20,772 nucleotides of DNA, taken from assembly GCA_964472565.1 (NCBI GenBank), contig CAYYNB010000108.1:1-20772 (forward strand), given 5' to 3'. Shown one piece after another: positions 14,348 through 20,772 of this stretch (positions are counted from its first letter, which is position 1; every line of letters begins with the position of its first letter). Source of the stretch: DATAMF01 sp964472565. GTDB taxonomy: Bacteria; Chloroflexota; Anaerolineae; Aggregatilineales; Aggregatilineaceae. Made by a program: the position numbers and the translations under genes. The notes beneath the pieces were generated by a model, which ran no database searches, was not told the origin of the DNA, and saw nothing but the letters and a program-made list of their open reading frames with translations.

Positions 14348-15193
14348 CTACCCTCCGTTGATGCTCACCCGGCGCGCCCCGTACCGGAACAGCAGCGCCA
14401 GCAGTGTCACAATGCCGCCGATCCACAGCGCTTGCAGGCCCAGCATTTGGTAGAATTGGTCCGTATCCCACGCGACAAACAGCTTGGACGGCGCATACAG
14501 CACGAGGTTAAACGGCAGCACCCGCGCCACCGCTTGGATCGTCCCCGGCAGCAAATCGATAGGCAGCAGCAGCCCGCCCAACACAAAGTTGGTTTTCTGG
14601 TAAATCAATCGAAAAGCCGATGTGTCCTCGACGAAAAAGGCCAGCAGTCCGATAGCCGCCGAAATGCAGTAATCCAGAATGTACGCCAGAAAGGTGACGA
14701 GAATCACAGCGGGCAGCGTGTCGAGCCGGAATGTTTCCAGCGGCCCCACTTCGATCCAGGCCACCGCCGCGCCAAACAGCACAATACACACCATGCGAAT
14801 CCAGACGCCGCCCACGCCGGAGAAGAAATGATAGAGCAAATAATGGTAGGGGCGTCCCAGCGTATACGCCAGGCTGCCGTCCTTCACTTCATCCTGAATC
14901 GTGCGCGATACCTCGACTTTGGAAAGCTGGACCAGTTCGGCCCACATGAAATACCACAATGTCTGGTTGAGCGTCAGCCCGCCGATGATCGTCGCGTCCT
15001 GCGCTTTGAAGGTCGCTTTCCAAAGCTGCGCGAAGATGAAGAGAAACAGCACGATAAAAATTCCCGCGCCAATCGCATTCCAAATATAAGCGAGGCTGTT
15101 CTGCACATTGATCCGCGCAATCGCATAATATTTACGGACCTCCGCGCGCCATGTGCCATGATCAGGAGCAAAATGAGCCGCTGTGCTCGCCAT
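14348..15193 (-). CDS. ABC-2 type exporter permease, first subunit
   Basis: The 281-aa product has six hydrophobic segments and the cytoplasmic motif ISRTIQDEV-like (VSRTIQDEVKDGSLAYTLGRPYHYLLYHF), typical of ABC-2 permeases paired with a second permease. The ATG at 15193 follows one base after the stop of the DUF2283 gene. A TTG at 15217, inside the DUF2283 frame, is an alternative start giving 289 aa; neither has a strong ribosome site. It is probably the partner of the permease at 13552-14346 and of the ATPase at 15741-16739. Confidence 0.85.
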   Translation of the reverse strand: MASTAAHFAPDHGTWRAEVRKYYAIARINVQNSLAYIWNAIGAGIFIVLFLFIFAQLWKATFKAQDATIIGGLTLNQTLWYFMWAELVQLSKVEVSRTIQDEVKDGSLAYTLGRPYHYLLYHFFSGVGGVWIRMVCIVLFGAAVAWIEVGPLETFRLDTLPAVILVTFLAYILDYCISAAIGLLAFFVEDTSAFRLIYQKTNFVLGGLLLPIDLLPGTIQAVARVLPFNLVLYAPSKLFVAWDTDQFYQMLGLQALWIGGIVTLLALLFRYGARRVSINGG

Positions 15194-15194
15194 C

Positions 15195-15410
15195 TTATTT
15201 GCTCGATGTTGCGACAACCGCTAATGGCAGGTTGATCGTGCGAAGATCGTGTTTGCTAAAATTGAATACTGCAAATCCAACAACTCGCCCGTCTCTTGTC
15301 CGCCGCTCAAAAACGTCTTCGGTTATCTCTTCTAATGAGGCTGGCGCATCCTCAAAGATGACTTCCAGATAATCGCCTTCTTGGTCATACCATACTTTCA
15401 TTTCTGCCAT
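15195..15410 (-). CDS. DUF2283 protein, putative antitoxin
   Basis: The 71-aa product follows the DUF2283 pattern: VWYDQEGDYLEVIF at residues 6-19, an acidic middle (EEITEDVFERRTRDGRVVGFAVFNFSK) and a short hydrophobic end. DUF2283 proteins are commonly paired with small RNase-fold toxins as the antitoxin. The ATG at 15410 has AAAGGA as ribosome site and overlaps the preceding gene by 13 bases. The permease gene starts one base after its stop. Local GC is lower than in neighbours: row 15241-15300 is 26/60, against 34/60 for row 14401-14460. Confidence 0.75.
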   Translation of the reverse strand: MAEMKVWYDQEGDYLEVIFEDAPASLEEITEDVFERRTRDGRVVGFAVFNFSKHDLRTINLPLAVVATSSK

Positions 15411-15712
15411 TCTACATTTCCTTTGCGGACTCGACTCGTAAAATAGGCGGTAAGAATAAAAGCATCATCGGTCAGAATCTTAACCGCAACCACGAGAAAC
15501 TTTCGGGTGACTGGCGTTTGTTCATATAAACGATGATACGCATGAACACTGGCATCTTTGGCCGTAGAGATGATGATGTCCGGGTCTTGGAGTGTTTCCA
15601 GTAACCGTTCTTTCTGGGCGACCATTTCTGGATGCTCAAGAATGTGGCCCCACCGCTCTTCAGTGAGCCGGATGTTTTTTCCTTGGTGATCAGTTAAAAC
15701 CTCATCACTCAT
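15398..15712 (-). CDS. Small putative RNase-fold toxin (PBECR-like)
   Basis: The 104-aa product starts at the ATG complementary to 15710-15712; an upstream ATG at 15760 lies inside the ATPase end and is less likely. It contains LTEERWGHILEHPEM, a middle with DPDIIISTAKDASVHAYHRLY, and a C-terminal strand pair FLVVAVKILTDDAFILTAYFTSRVRKG. The W..IL..HPE plus TAYFT layout resembles the PBECR/DUF4258-type nuclease-fold toxins paired with DUF2283. The His residues (H23, H27) and the Thr-Ala-Tyr region are candidate catalytic positions. The assignment is by pattern memory. It overlaps the putative antitoxin by 13 bases. Confidence 0.55.
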   Translation of the reverse strand: MSDEVLTDHQGKNIRLTEERWGHILEHPEMVAQKERLLETLQDPDIIISTAKDASVHAYHRLYEQTPVTRKFLVVAVKILTDDAFILTAYFTSRVRKGNVEWQK

Positions 15713-15740
15713 TCTATTGTTCCAGTCATTGTAGACATTC

Positions 15741-16739
15741 CTACACCATCTCGACCGCATCCTCAGCCTTATAAATCTCCGCGATAATCTCTTCCATCGG
15801 CGGGTCTTCCACTGTCAGATCGACCACCGGCGCATACGCCAGAATCGCCGCGATCAGATCGTCTACCGGGCGCACATGCGTATCCAGTTCGATCTTCGCG
15901 CCCCAGGTGCTCTGTTTGAGGATCGTCGCGTTTTCCAGCTTAAAATGATCGTCCAGCGGCTGGCCGAACCGCACCCCGATGATCTTACGCCGCAGAAACC
16001 GCCGTTTAAGCGCGCTGGTGCGATCATCAAAAATCACCTGCCCATGATTGATCACGATCACCCGCTTGCACAGCGATTCCACGTCGCCCGCGTCGTGACT
16101 CGTCAGGAAGATCGTCATCTTTTCTTCGTCGTGCAGCGTTTTGATCGCCTCGCGTAGCTGCTGCTTGGCGATGACATCCAGCCCAATCGTCGGTTCGTCC
16201 AGAAACAGGATGCGCGGCCCATGCATCAGGCTCGCCGCGATCTCGCAGCGCATGCGCTGGCCCAGGCTCAGTTTGCGGACCGGGGTATGCAGCAGATCGC
16301 CAATCCCCAGCGCCTCGACCAGAAACCCTTTGCGTTTTTCGAAGGACGCCCGGTCCAGTTCGTAGATATGCGCGAACAGATCAAACGTATCAATCGGCGG
16401 CAGGTGATACCATAACTGCGGTTTTTGCCCGAACACGCTTCCAATATGGTACGACAGTTCGCGCCGCTGTTTCCAGGGCACATAGCCCAACACCTGCGCC
16501 TCGCCGCCCGACGGAAACAGAATTCCGGTCAGCATTTTGATCGTGGTGCTTTTGCCTGCCCAAATCGGACCAATAAACGCCTGCAGTTCGCCCTCGTCCA
16601 GTTCCAGCGAAACCCCTTTTACGGCGTCAACCGTCTGGTATTCGCTGTGGAACAGCGATTTAAAACTGCCCCTCAAACCGGGTGCTTTTTGTTTGAGCTT
16701 AAAGGTTTTGCGCAGGTCTTGCAGCCTGACCACCGACAT
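15741..16739 (-). CDS. ABC exporter ATP-binding protein with atypical Walker A loop
   Basis: The 332-aa protein has Walker A GPIWAGKST (57-65), Q105, the signature LSLGQ (157-161), Walker B ILFLDEP (D181, E182) and the switch histidine H215 in TSHD. A C-terminal domain of about 90 residues follows, common in this exporter class. It powers the two ABC-2 permeases downstream. Where nearly all members read GPNGAGKS, this one reads GPIWAGKS (I59, W60). The GxxxxGKS frame is kept but the loop is abnormal. The ATG at 16739 follows AAGGAG. It is separated from the permeases by the toxin/antitoxin-like pair. The substrate is unknown. Confidence 0.9.
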   Translation of the reverse strand: MSVVRLQDLRKTFKLKQKAPGLRGSFKSLFHSEYQTVDAVKGVSLELDEGELQAFIGPIWAGKSTTIKMLTGILFPSGGEAQVLGYVPWKQRRELSYHIGSVFGQKPQLWYHLPPIDTFDLFAHIYELDRASFEKRKGFLVEALGIGDLLHTPVRKLSLGQRMRCEIAASLMHGPRILFLDEPTIGLDVIAKQQLREAIKTLHDEEKMTIFLTSHDAGDVESLCKRVIVINHGQVIFDDRTSALKRRFLRRKIIGVRFGQPLDDHFKLENATILKQSTWGAKIELDTHVRPVDDLIAAILAYAPVVDLTVEDPPMEEIIAEIYKAEDAVEMV

Positions 16740-16771
16740 AGCGCTTTTCTCCTTCGTAATGGATGGGCAGA

Positions 16772-16777
16772 ATTATA
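16772..16777 (-). promoter_or_regulatory. -10 element of the ABC operon
   Basis: On the minus strand, 16777-16772 reads TATAAT, a perfect -10. The -35 position (TATTCT) is weak. Transcription would start near 16766, about 27 bases before the ATG of the ATPase. Confidence 0.5.
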
Positions 16778-16863
16778 GTCCTCTGCTACGCTTCAGAATA
16801 GGGGAACCTATCGCGCTTTTCGAACGTCTGATCAGCAGTAAACTGTGCATAAAGGAGTTCTGA

Positions 16864-17286
16864 ATGATGAATCTGTGTGGATTGCTCGCCTTGTTGGTGA
16901 TGCTGCTAGCGTCCTGCCTGGGGATTTCCGTGCCCGGTGCCGATGTGCCCATCTCGCCCGATGACGCTCCCGGTGCTCCCGGTGTGGGGATGTTCCGTAA
17001 CCCCCTGGCGATTGAGAGCGTGGATGTGATGGTGCTGGAATCCGACCCGGTGCAGGTTTCGCTCACCGTGACCGGCTATCATGATGGCTGTGAATATCCC
17101 GTGACCATCGAGCAGCGCCGCGCAGGAAATGAGGTTTTCGTAGACATCTACCGCGAAATGCCGGTGGACGTGATTTGCCCGATGATTGCCGTTTCCTACA
17201 TCGCCTCGATCTCGCTAGAGGGCAGCTTCGAGAGCGGCACCTACACGATCCATGTCAACGATTTTGTCCAGACGCTGGATCTGTAA
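16864..17286 (+). CDS. Small lipoprotein of unknown function
   Basis: The 140-aa product has a short signal peptide whose hydrophobic part ends in LLASC, so C18 is the expected lipidated residue. A Pro/Gly/Asp-rich linker (about 20-45) leads into a beta-rich domain with two cysteines (GCEYP and VICP) that may form a disulfide. The ATG at 16864 has AAGGAG (16852-16857) six bases before it; the ATG at 16867 is possible. It would sit on the outer face of the membrane. No family is recognised. It is divergent from the ABC operon and convergent with the NTF2-like gene. Confidence 0.75.
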   Translation: MMNLCGLLALLVMLLASCLGISVPGADVPISPDDAPGAPGVGMFRNPLAIESVDVMVLESDPVQVSLTVTGYHDGCEYPVTIEQRRAGNEVFVDIYREMPVDVICPMIAVSYIASISLEGSFESGTYTIHVNDFVQTLDL

Positions 17287-17290
17287 AAAT

Positions 17291-17325
17291 AACCGGGGAC
17301 GAGCGTTTCTGGATCGTCCCCGGTT
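17291..17325. terminator. Bidirectional intrinsic terminator
   Basis: AACCGGGGACGA (17291-17302) pairs perfectly with TCGTCCCCGGTT (17314-17325) around an 11-base loop. On the plus strand it is followed by CTGTTGCTTATT, and on the minus strand by ATTTTTACAG. It therefore serves the convergent lipoprotein and NTF2-like genes. Confidence 0.85.
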
Positions 17326-17332
17326 CTGTTGC

Positions 17333-18145
17333 TTATTCTGCGTTGATCGGCACGCCCCGAATCAGCGACCACTGGGTATGGAAAATTTTCCATTGGCCGT
17401 TTACCCGCGTGAAGACCTCGGTGCAGTACCAGGGTGTCCGTTTGGCAATCGATCCGCCCGCATCCAGCACCGTAGAGAAGAAGCGGTAGAACAGGATCGC
17501 GCTGTCGCCGCACACCTGCACTTTCGGATCAATGAACTCGTTCACGTCATAGAAGATTTTCCCGGCGCGGCTGGCATATTCCGCGCTTAACGCGTCTATC
17601 CCATCAATCCGCTGAGGCGTCCCCGTATCCATATACGTCACGCTGCTGTCGGAGATTTCAATAAATCCCCACGGATCGCCTTTGCGCCAGCGGATCATGG
17701 CCCCTGTTTCAATTGCCATCAGTTCGCCCAGCACGCCCTCGTACCCGTATCCCGACGCGTACACCGGGACAGGCACATCGACCACATCCGGCGCGCGGTG
17801 GTGCAGATAACCCCGGTGGGCGTGGACGCGCCTCCACGTTCCGCCGCTCTGAAAATAGACCGATGTAACATTCCACCCGGCAGAATCAGGCGTCCGCGCT
17901 TCATGGTACGACAGCACCGCCACATCGCCGTGTGCCTGGATCAGCGGGTGGAGCATCTCCGCTGGCATTCGTTGGACTCCCTCGAACTGCCGGAGATAGA
18001 CCCGATATTCATCGATCCCGATGATCGGCTTCAGCACATCGGGATTGATGATCGTGATGTTCGCGTCGCTGATCTCGGCCCATCCATACGGATCGCCCTG
18101 ATACCAACGCTCCAATGCCTTTTTTTCAAGCGCTAAAATAGTCAT
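17333..18145 (-). CDS. Tandem NTF2/SnoaL-like domain protein
   Basis: The 270-aa product consists of two related halves, about residues 1-115 and 137-268, joined by a Pro/Gly/Tyr-rich linker. Each half opens with a helix and a matching stretch: WYQGDPYGWAEISDANITI in the first and WRKGDPWGFIEISDSSVTY in the second. Each then has an IDEYR- or IDALS-type helix and ends in a strand with WRRVHAH or WKIFHTQW. This is the cone-shaped NTF2/SnoaL/DUF4440 fold, which can be enzymatic or a binding module; the function is unknown. It has no signal peptide. It begins two bases after the stop of the GH116 gene, with GGAG inside that gene's end, so it is part of the GH116 transcription unit. Confidence 0.75.
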   Translation of the reverse strand: MTILALEKKALERWYQGDPYGWAEISDANITIINPDVLKPIIGIDEYRVYLRQFEGVQRMPAEMLHPLIQAHGDVAVLSYHEARTPDSAGWNVTSVYFQSGGTWRRVHAHRGYLHHRAPDVVDVPVPVYASGYGYEGVLGELMAIETGAMIRWRKGDPWGFIEISDSSVTYMDTGTPQRIDGIDALSAEYASRAGKIFYDVNEFIDPKVQVCGDSAILFYRFFSTVLDAGGSIAKRTPWYCTEVFTRVNGQWKIFHTQWSLIRGVPINAE

Positions 18146-18147
18146 GT

Positions 18148-20544
18148 TTACCGCATCTCCAGCACGGTTTCAATTGACCAGATCGCCAGCGGGCGCATGT
18201 ACATGCTCGCGCGGAATCCCTCGTTATTCCAGGCTTCCGGCGTGCGGAACCACATGCCGCCCGTCTCATACACAAACTTATACAGCCCGTAGGCCGTACC
18301 CCATGCCTGTTCGTCCAGCCCGCGCAGCAGCATATGCGCCGCCACCAGGTACGATGTGCCGCTCCAGACTTCGGCGGCCTGTTCGCTGTCTACCACCGTC
18401 CCATCAGGATACATGCCGTTGATCGCGCCCATCTGCCCCTCGTTGTACAGCATCACGTTGTGCGTGTAGACCGTGTTCAGCGCGCTGTCCACGTGATCCT
18501 GGGGCAGGGTGGGGATACCGCTGATCGCCGCGTAGCCATCCCCGACCACCTGACCCGCCATGATTGCGTCGGAGGTCTGGTCATAGTTATAGTAGTCGCC
18601 GTTCCACAACACCGCTTCATACCGCGCCTGTGCCGTTTGGAACTGCGCCGCGTACTGGTCCGCCGCGTCCTGATCCCCGACCATTTTTGCCATTTCGCTC
18701 ATCGCCGCCAGCGATGCCACCCACAACCCGCCGCTGTACGCGCTGACGCCTGTCGCGGGCCACGTATCATACGTCTGATCCGGGATTCCGGCATTTTCCG
18801 GGATACCGTCGCCGTCCTGATCCATCGCGCCGAGGTAATCCATCGCCGTCACCGCGACATCCCACATCTCGCTGACCAGTTCCGGCTGATCCAGCAGCAC
18901 GGCATCGCGGTACAGCCGCAGTACAAATTTCGAATTGAGGTCTTTCCAGCCGTTGACGTTCTGCCACGTGAACGCATTATATTTCACCCAGGGAGCTTCA
19001 CCGGGACCGCCCGCATCATGTGACACCGCGCCTTTGACCTTGCGCTGGACCTTGCTCCCATCGTAGCCTACAATAAAAGTCGAAGTGTCTTCTTCGGGCA
19101 CATTCGCCGCGAAATCGCGCATAATCCGCGTTTCGATTTCCGGCCACAGTTCGAGGAACACATACGAGGCATAAAAATCCACGTCAAACGTATTGTAGAA
19201 AGCGTAATCCGGGCATTCCAGGTATCCGAAATGGCCCATATAATCCGCCCCCGGATCCGCTTCGCCCACGCGCCCATGTTCCCAGATCGTGCCGCCGTCC
19301 GCCACATAATACAGTTCGTTGAACAGCGCGGTTTTGTACCACAGAGGCCGTTCGGAATCGGACAGAATCGGTTCCTGCCAGGTATCAATAGCAGTCTGCC
19401 AGTTTTCGACGTTCGCCAGCCCATCCGCTGCAATCTGCCAGGCGTTATCACTGTCGCGCCCATAGAATGCCGTGTAGCGCTTGTACCAGCTTTGATCCTC
19501 GCCAAACGTCATCACCGGCATATCCCACGCCATCGCAAACGGCGCGGTGATCGTCTGGCCCGGTTGCAGTTCAAAGGTGATCGCCACACCCACGCCCGGC
19601 AGCGGGCCGCGCATTTCGGATGGAGTGGGGTCTTCGGTGTTGCTCAGTGCGCCATCATCCGCGAAATCGTTCCAGATGTCCGCGCCGTCGCTCGCCACGT
19701 TAAAATTGCTGTTATAGCTGACCGTTACCCCCGGCACTTCGAGTGCCGCCAGCGCGACGGTGCCTCTGCCGACTTGATTGGCGAAGGTTTCATCACGCCC
19801 CATCACCACGCCGACCATTCGCCCGGCAGGTGTGTCTTCGCTTTGCGCCCATTGCATCCGCCCCGGACGCGGCCCCAGCGTGTTCTGCCATGTGAACATC
19901 ACGCCCACTGTCACCGCTTGATCGCTTGGATTCGTCGCCGTCCAGTTGAACAGCGCAATCGGATAGCTGCTTTCCTGGTAATTATCGGGCAGGATGGGCG
20001 AGAATTGCTCCACGCTCAGATCAACGGGCAGTTGATCCCAGTCATACACGAACCACGAGCGCGGATACAGCGCGTAATACGTGCCCGCGCCCACCGGATA
20101 TTCCCACTGCCACGCGGACAGTGCGTTACCGTCGGGTTTCCCGGTCCACAGCGCTTGTGCCACCGTTTGATCGCCTTGTTTGGTGTACACGCTGAACATA
20201 TCGGCGGGATTGGTTCCGTGTTGGTACATCCCATTCAGATTCCAGCGCGCAAAATCGCCGGCATACGTCCGCGTGAAGGTTCCCGCACCCAGCCCGCCGA
20301 GCGGTGCGCCCTGCACCGGGCCATCATCGATCATCGTATAATCCACTTTTTCGTGTGAAGGATTCTCGAATGGTTCCCCAATGGGTCGCGACCATGCCGC
20401 TTCGGGGATGCCCATGGACATCTGCGCCACTGCTGCTGCATCCCCTGGAGTCGTGCCTGCCGCCTGGGAACGGTCCCACGACAGCGGTAAACTGGCTAAT
20501 AAGGTGATCAACAAAAAGAGACTAACCAAGCGTTTTTTGAGCAT
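18148..20544 (-). CDS. Secreted GH116-family beta-glycosidase
   Basis: The 798-aa protein has an N-terminal signal peptide (MLKKRLVSLFLLITLLASLPL, with cleavage likely after SQAA). An N-terminal beta-sandwich (about 40-380) is followed by an alpha/alpha barrel (about 400-798). E443 in GYLECPDY and D593 in PDQTYDTW match the nucleophile and acid/base motifs of GH116 enzymes, which include GBA2 and the thermophile TxGH116 (E441 and D593, as I recall). DQDGDGIPENAG just before D593 resembles a calcium loop. GH116 enzymes cleave beta-glucosides, beta-xylosides or glucosylceramide; the substrate here is unknown. The ATG has AGGAG seven bases before it. Control by a LacI-family operator upstream is likely. 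Confidence 0.88.
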   Translation of the reverse strand: MLKKRLVSLFLLITLLASLPLSWDRSQAAGTTPGDAAAVAQMSMGIPEAAWSRPIGEPFENPSHEKVDYTMIDDGPVQGAPLGGLGAGTFTRTYAGDFARWNLNGMYQHGTNPADMFSVYTKQGDQTVAQALWTGKPDGNALSAWQWEYPVGAGTYYALYPRSWFVYDWDQLPVDLSVEQFSPILPDNYQESSYPIALFNWTATNPSDQAVTVGVMFTWQNTLGPRPGRMQWAQSEDTPAGRMVGVVMGRDETFANQVGRGTVALAALEVPGVTVSYNSNFNVASDGADIWNDFADDGALSNTEDPTPSEMRGPLPGVGVAITFELQPGQTITAPFAMAWDMPVMTFGEDQSWYKRYTAFYGRDSDNAWQIAADGLANVENWQTAIDTWQEPILSDSERPLWYKTALFNELYYVADGGTIWEHGRVGEADPGADYMGHFGYLECPDYAFYNTFDVDFYASYVFLELWPEIETRIMRDFAANVPEEDTSTFIVGYDGSKVQRKVKGAVSHDAGGPGEAPWVKYNAFTWQNVNGWKDLNSKFVLRLYRDAVLLDQPELVSEMWDVAVTAMDYLGAMDQDGDGIPENAGIPDQTYDTWPATGVSAYSGGLWVASLAAMSEMAKMVGDQDAADQYAAQFQTAQARYEAVLWNGDYYNYDQTSDAIMAGQVVGDGYAAISGIPTLPQDHVDSALNTVYTHNVMLYNEGQMGAINGMYPDGTVVDSEQAAEVWSGTSYLVAAHMLLRGLDEQAWGTAYGLYKFVYETGGMWFRTPEAWNNEGFRASMYMRPLAIWSIETVLEMR

Positions 20545-20580
20545 AAATAACTCCTGTTAGAGCTTGCTGAACCTCCTGTC

Positions 20581-20589
20581 ATCATACCA
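20581..20589 (-). promoter_or_regulatory. Extended -10 promoter of the GH116 unit
   Basis: On the minus strand, TATGAT (20586-20581) is preceded by TG at 20589-20588, giving an extended -10. The -35 position is weak, which suits activator-assisted or regulated use. Transcription would start near 20574, about 30 bases before the ATG. Confidence 0.5.
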
Positions 20590-20616
20590 CGAAAATATGT
20601 TCTATGGATAGATCGA

Positions 20617-20632
20617 ATGGGAACGTTCCCAT
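20617..20632. promoter_or_regulatory. LacI-family-type operator
   Basis: ATGGGAACGTTCCCAT is a perfect 16-bp palindrome with the central CG typical of LacI/CcpA-family operators, about 45-60 bases upstream of the likely start of the GH116 transcript. Its position upstream of the glycosidase supports sugar-responsive control. No LacI gene lies within the window. Confidence 0.7.
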
Positions 20633-20723
20633 AAAAGAGAGAATCGGGGGGGAGGTTCGTTTTTCCCGGCTTGCGCGCGATACCGTTGACGAACAAGGTG
20701 GATCGAATGTGTAGGCGTTTGTA

Positions 20724-20747
20724 GGGGCAGGTTTGCAAACCTGCCCC
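20724..20747. repeat. 24-bp perfect palindrome
   Basis: GGGGCAGGTTTG (20724-20735) is followed directly by its complement CAAACCTGCCCC (20736-20747). It lies in non-coding DNA upstream of the GH116 unit. Strings of this kind (GTAGGGGCAGG...) are, as I recall, common as dispersed repeats in Chloroflexota genomes. It could also be the terminator of a gene beyond the window edge. The rest of 20545-20772 holds only the promoter and operator already listed. Confidence 0.6.
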
Positions 20748-20772
20748 ATTGGTATCAACTTAAGCCGTTTTT

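Noticed and set aside
14222..15235. Plus-strand open frame opposite the first ABC permease (337 aa)
   Set aside because: It is Gln/Arg/His-rich without domain features, while the minus strand encodes a typical ABC-2 permease.
19231..20358. Plus-strand open frame opposite the GH116 gene (375 aa)
   Set aside because: Composition is Arg/His/Ala-rich and patternless; the GH116 frame on the minus strand has catalytic motifs and a signal peptide.
20508..20738. Minus-strand 76-aa frame upstream of GH116
   Set aside because: It runs through the promoter and operator of the GH116 gene into its start, with no ribosome site or family features.
1..20772. CRISPR array, tRNA, rRNA, transposase or attachment site
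   Set aside because: I found no regularly spaced short repeats, no cloverleaf or rRNA motif, and no transposase-like protein anywhere in the window.

Overview
The window looks like chromosomal DNA of a bacterium, most likely a Chloroflexota (Anaerolineae-like) species. The basis is a GC content near 57-60% in coding rows, several GTG starts, Tat- and lipobox-bearing exported proteins, and a mix of housekeeping genes with many small uncharacterised proteins. No rRNA, tRNA or other definitive taxonomic marker is present, so the assignment is an inference. I see no transposase, phage module or CRISPR array.

Layout. 1-297 is the 3' end of a C39-like peptidase or cysteine-protease-fold protein. 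298-708 is a conspicuously AT-rich gap that ends in a long perfect palindrome with a CRP-type core. It leads into a three-gene operon (709-2477): a four-helix DUF4405/cytochrome-b-like membrane protein, a two-helix membrane protein, and a Tat-exported protein with four Cys/Asp-rich repeats. An HI0933-type flavoprotein (2590-3906) follows. A DinG-type exonuclease-helicase with four candidate Fe-S cysteines (4073-6877) and elongation factor P (7064-7621) come next, each behind its own extended -10 promoter.

From 7679 to 9840 a minus-strand protein of unknown function is divergent from a two-gene unit: a Cys-rich 118-aa protein that overlaps a HAD hydrolase fused to a DinB-like domain. A large SPFH/flotillin-like protein (9936-11750) and a small membrane protein (11814-12254) follow. 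The latter converges on an ArsB/SLC13-type transporter, and the two stop codons share one CTAG.

A minus-strand ABC exporter operon (16739 down to 13552) encodes an ATPase and two ABC-2 permeases. A toxin-antitoxin-like pair (putative RNase-fold protein plus DUF2283) sits between the ATPase and the permeases, in visibly lower-GC DNA. The ATPase has an atypical Walker A loop.

A short lipoprotein gene (16864-17286) converges, through a strong shared terminator, on a two-gene minus-strand unit. That unit is a secreted GH116 beta-glycosidase (18148-20544) followed by a tandem NTF2/SnoaL-like protein (17333-18145). A perfect LacI-family-type operator lies upstream of the GH116 gene, which suggests sugar-responsive control.

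The best candidates for something undescribed are the CRP-site-linked membrane-cytochrome/Tat-repeat operon at 633-2477 and the toxin-antitoxin-like pair embedded in the ABC exporter operon.
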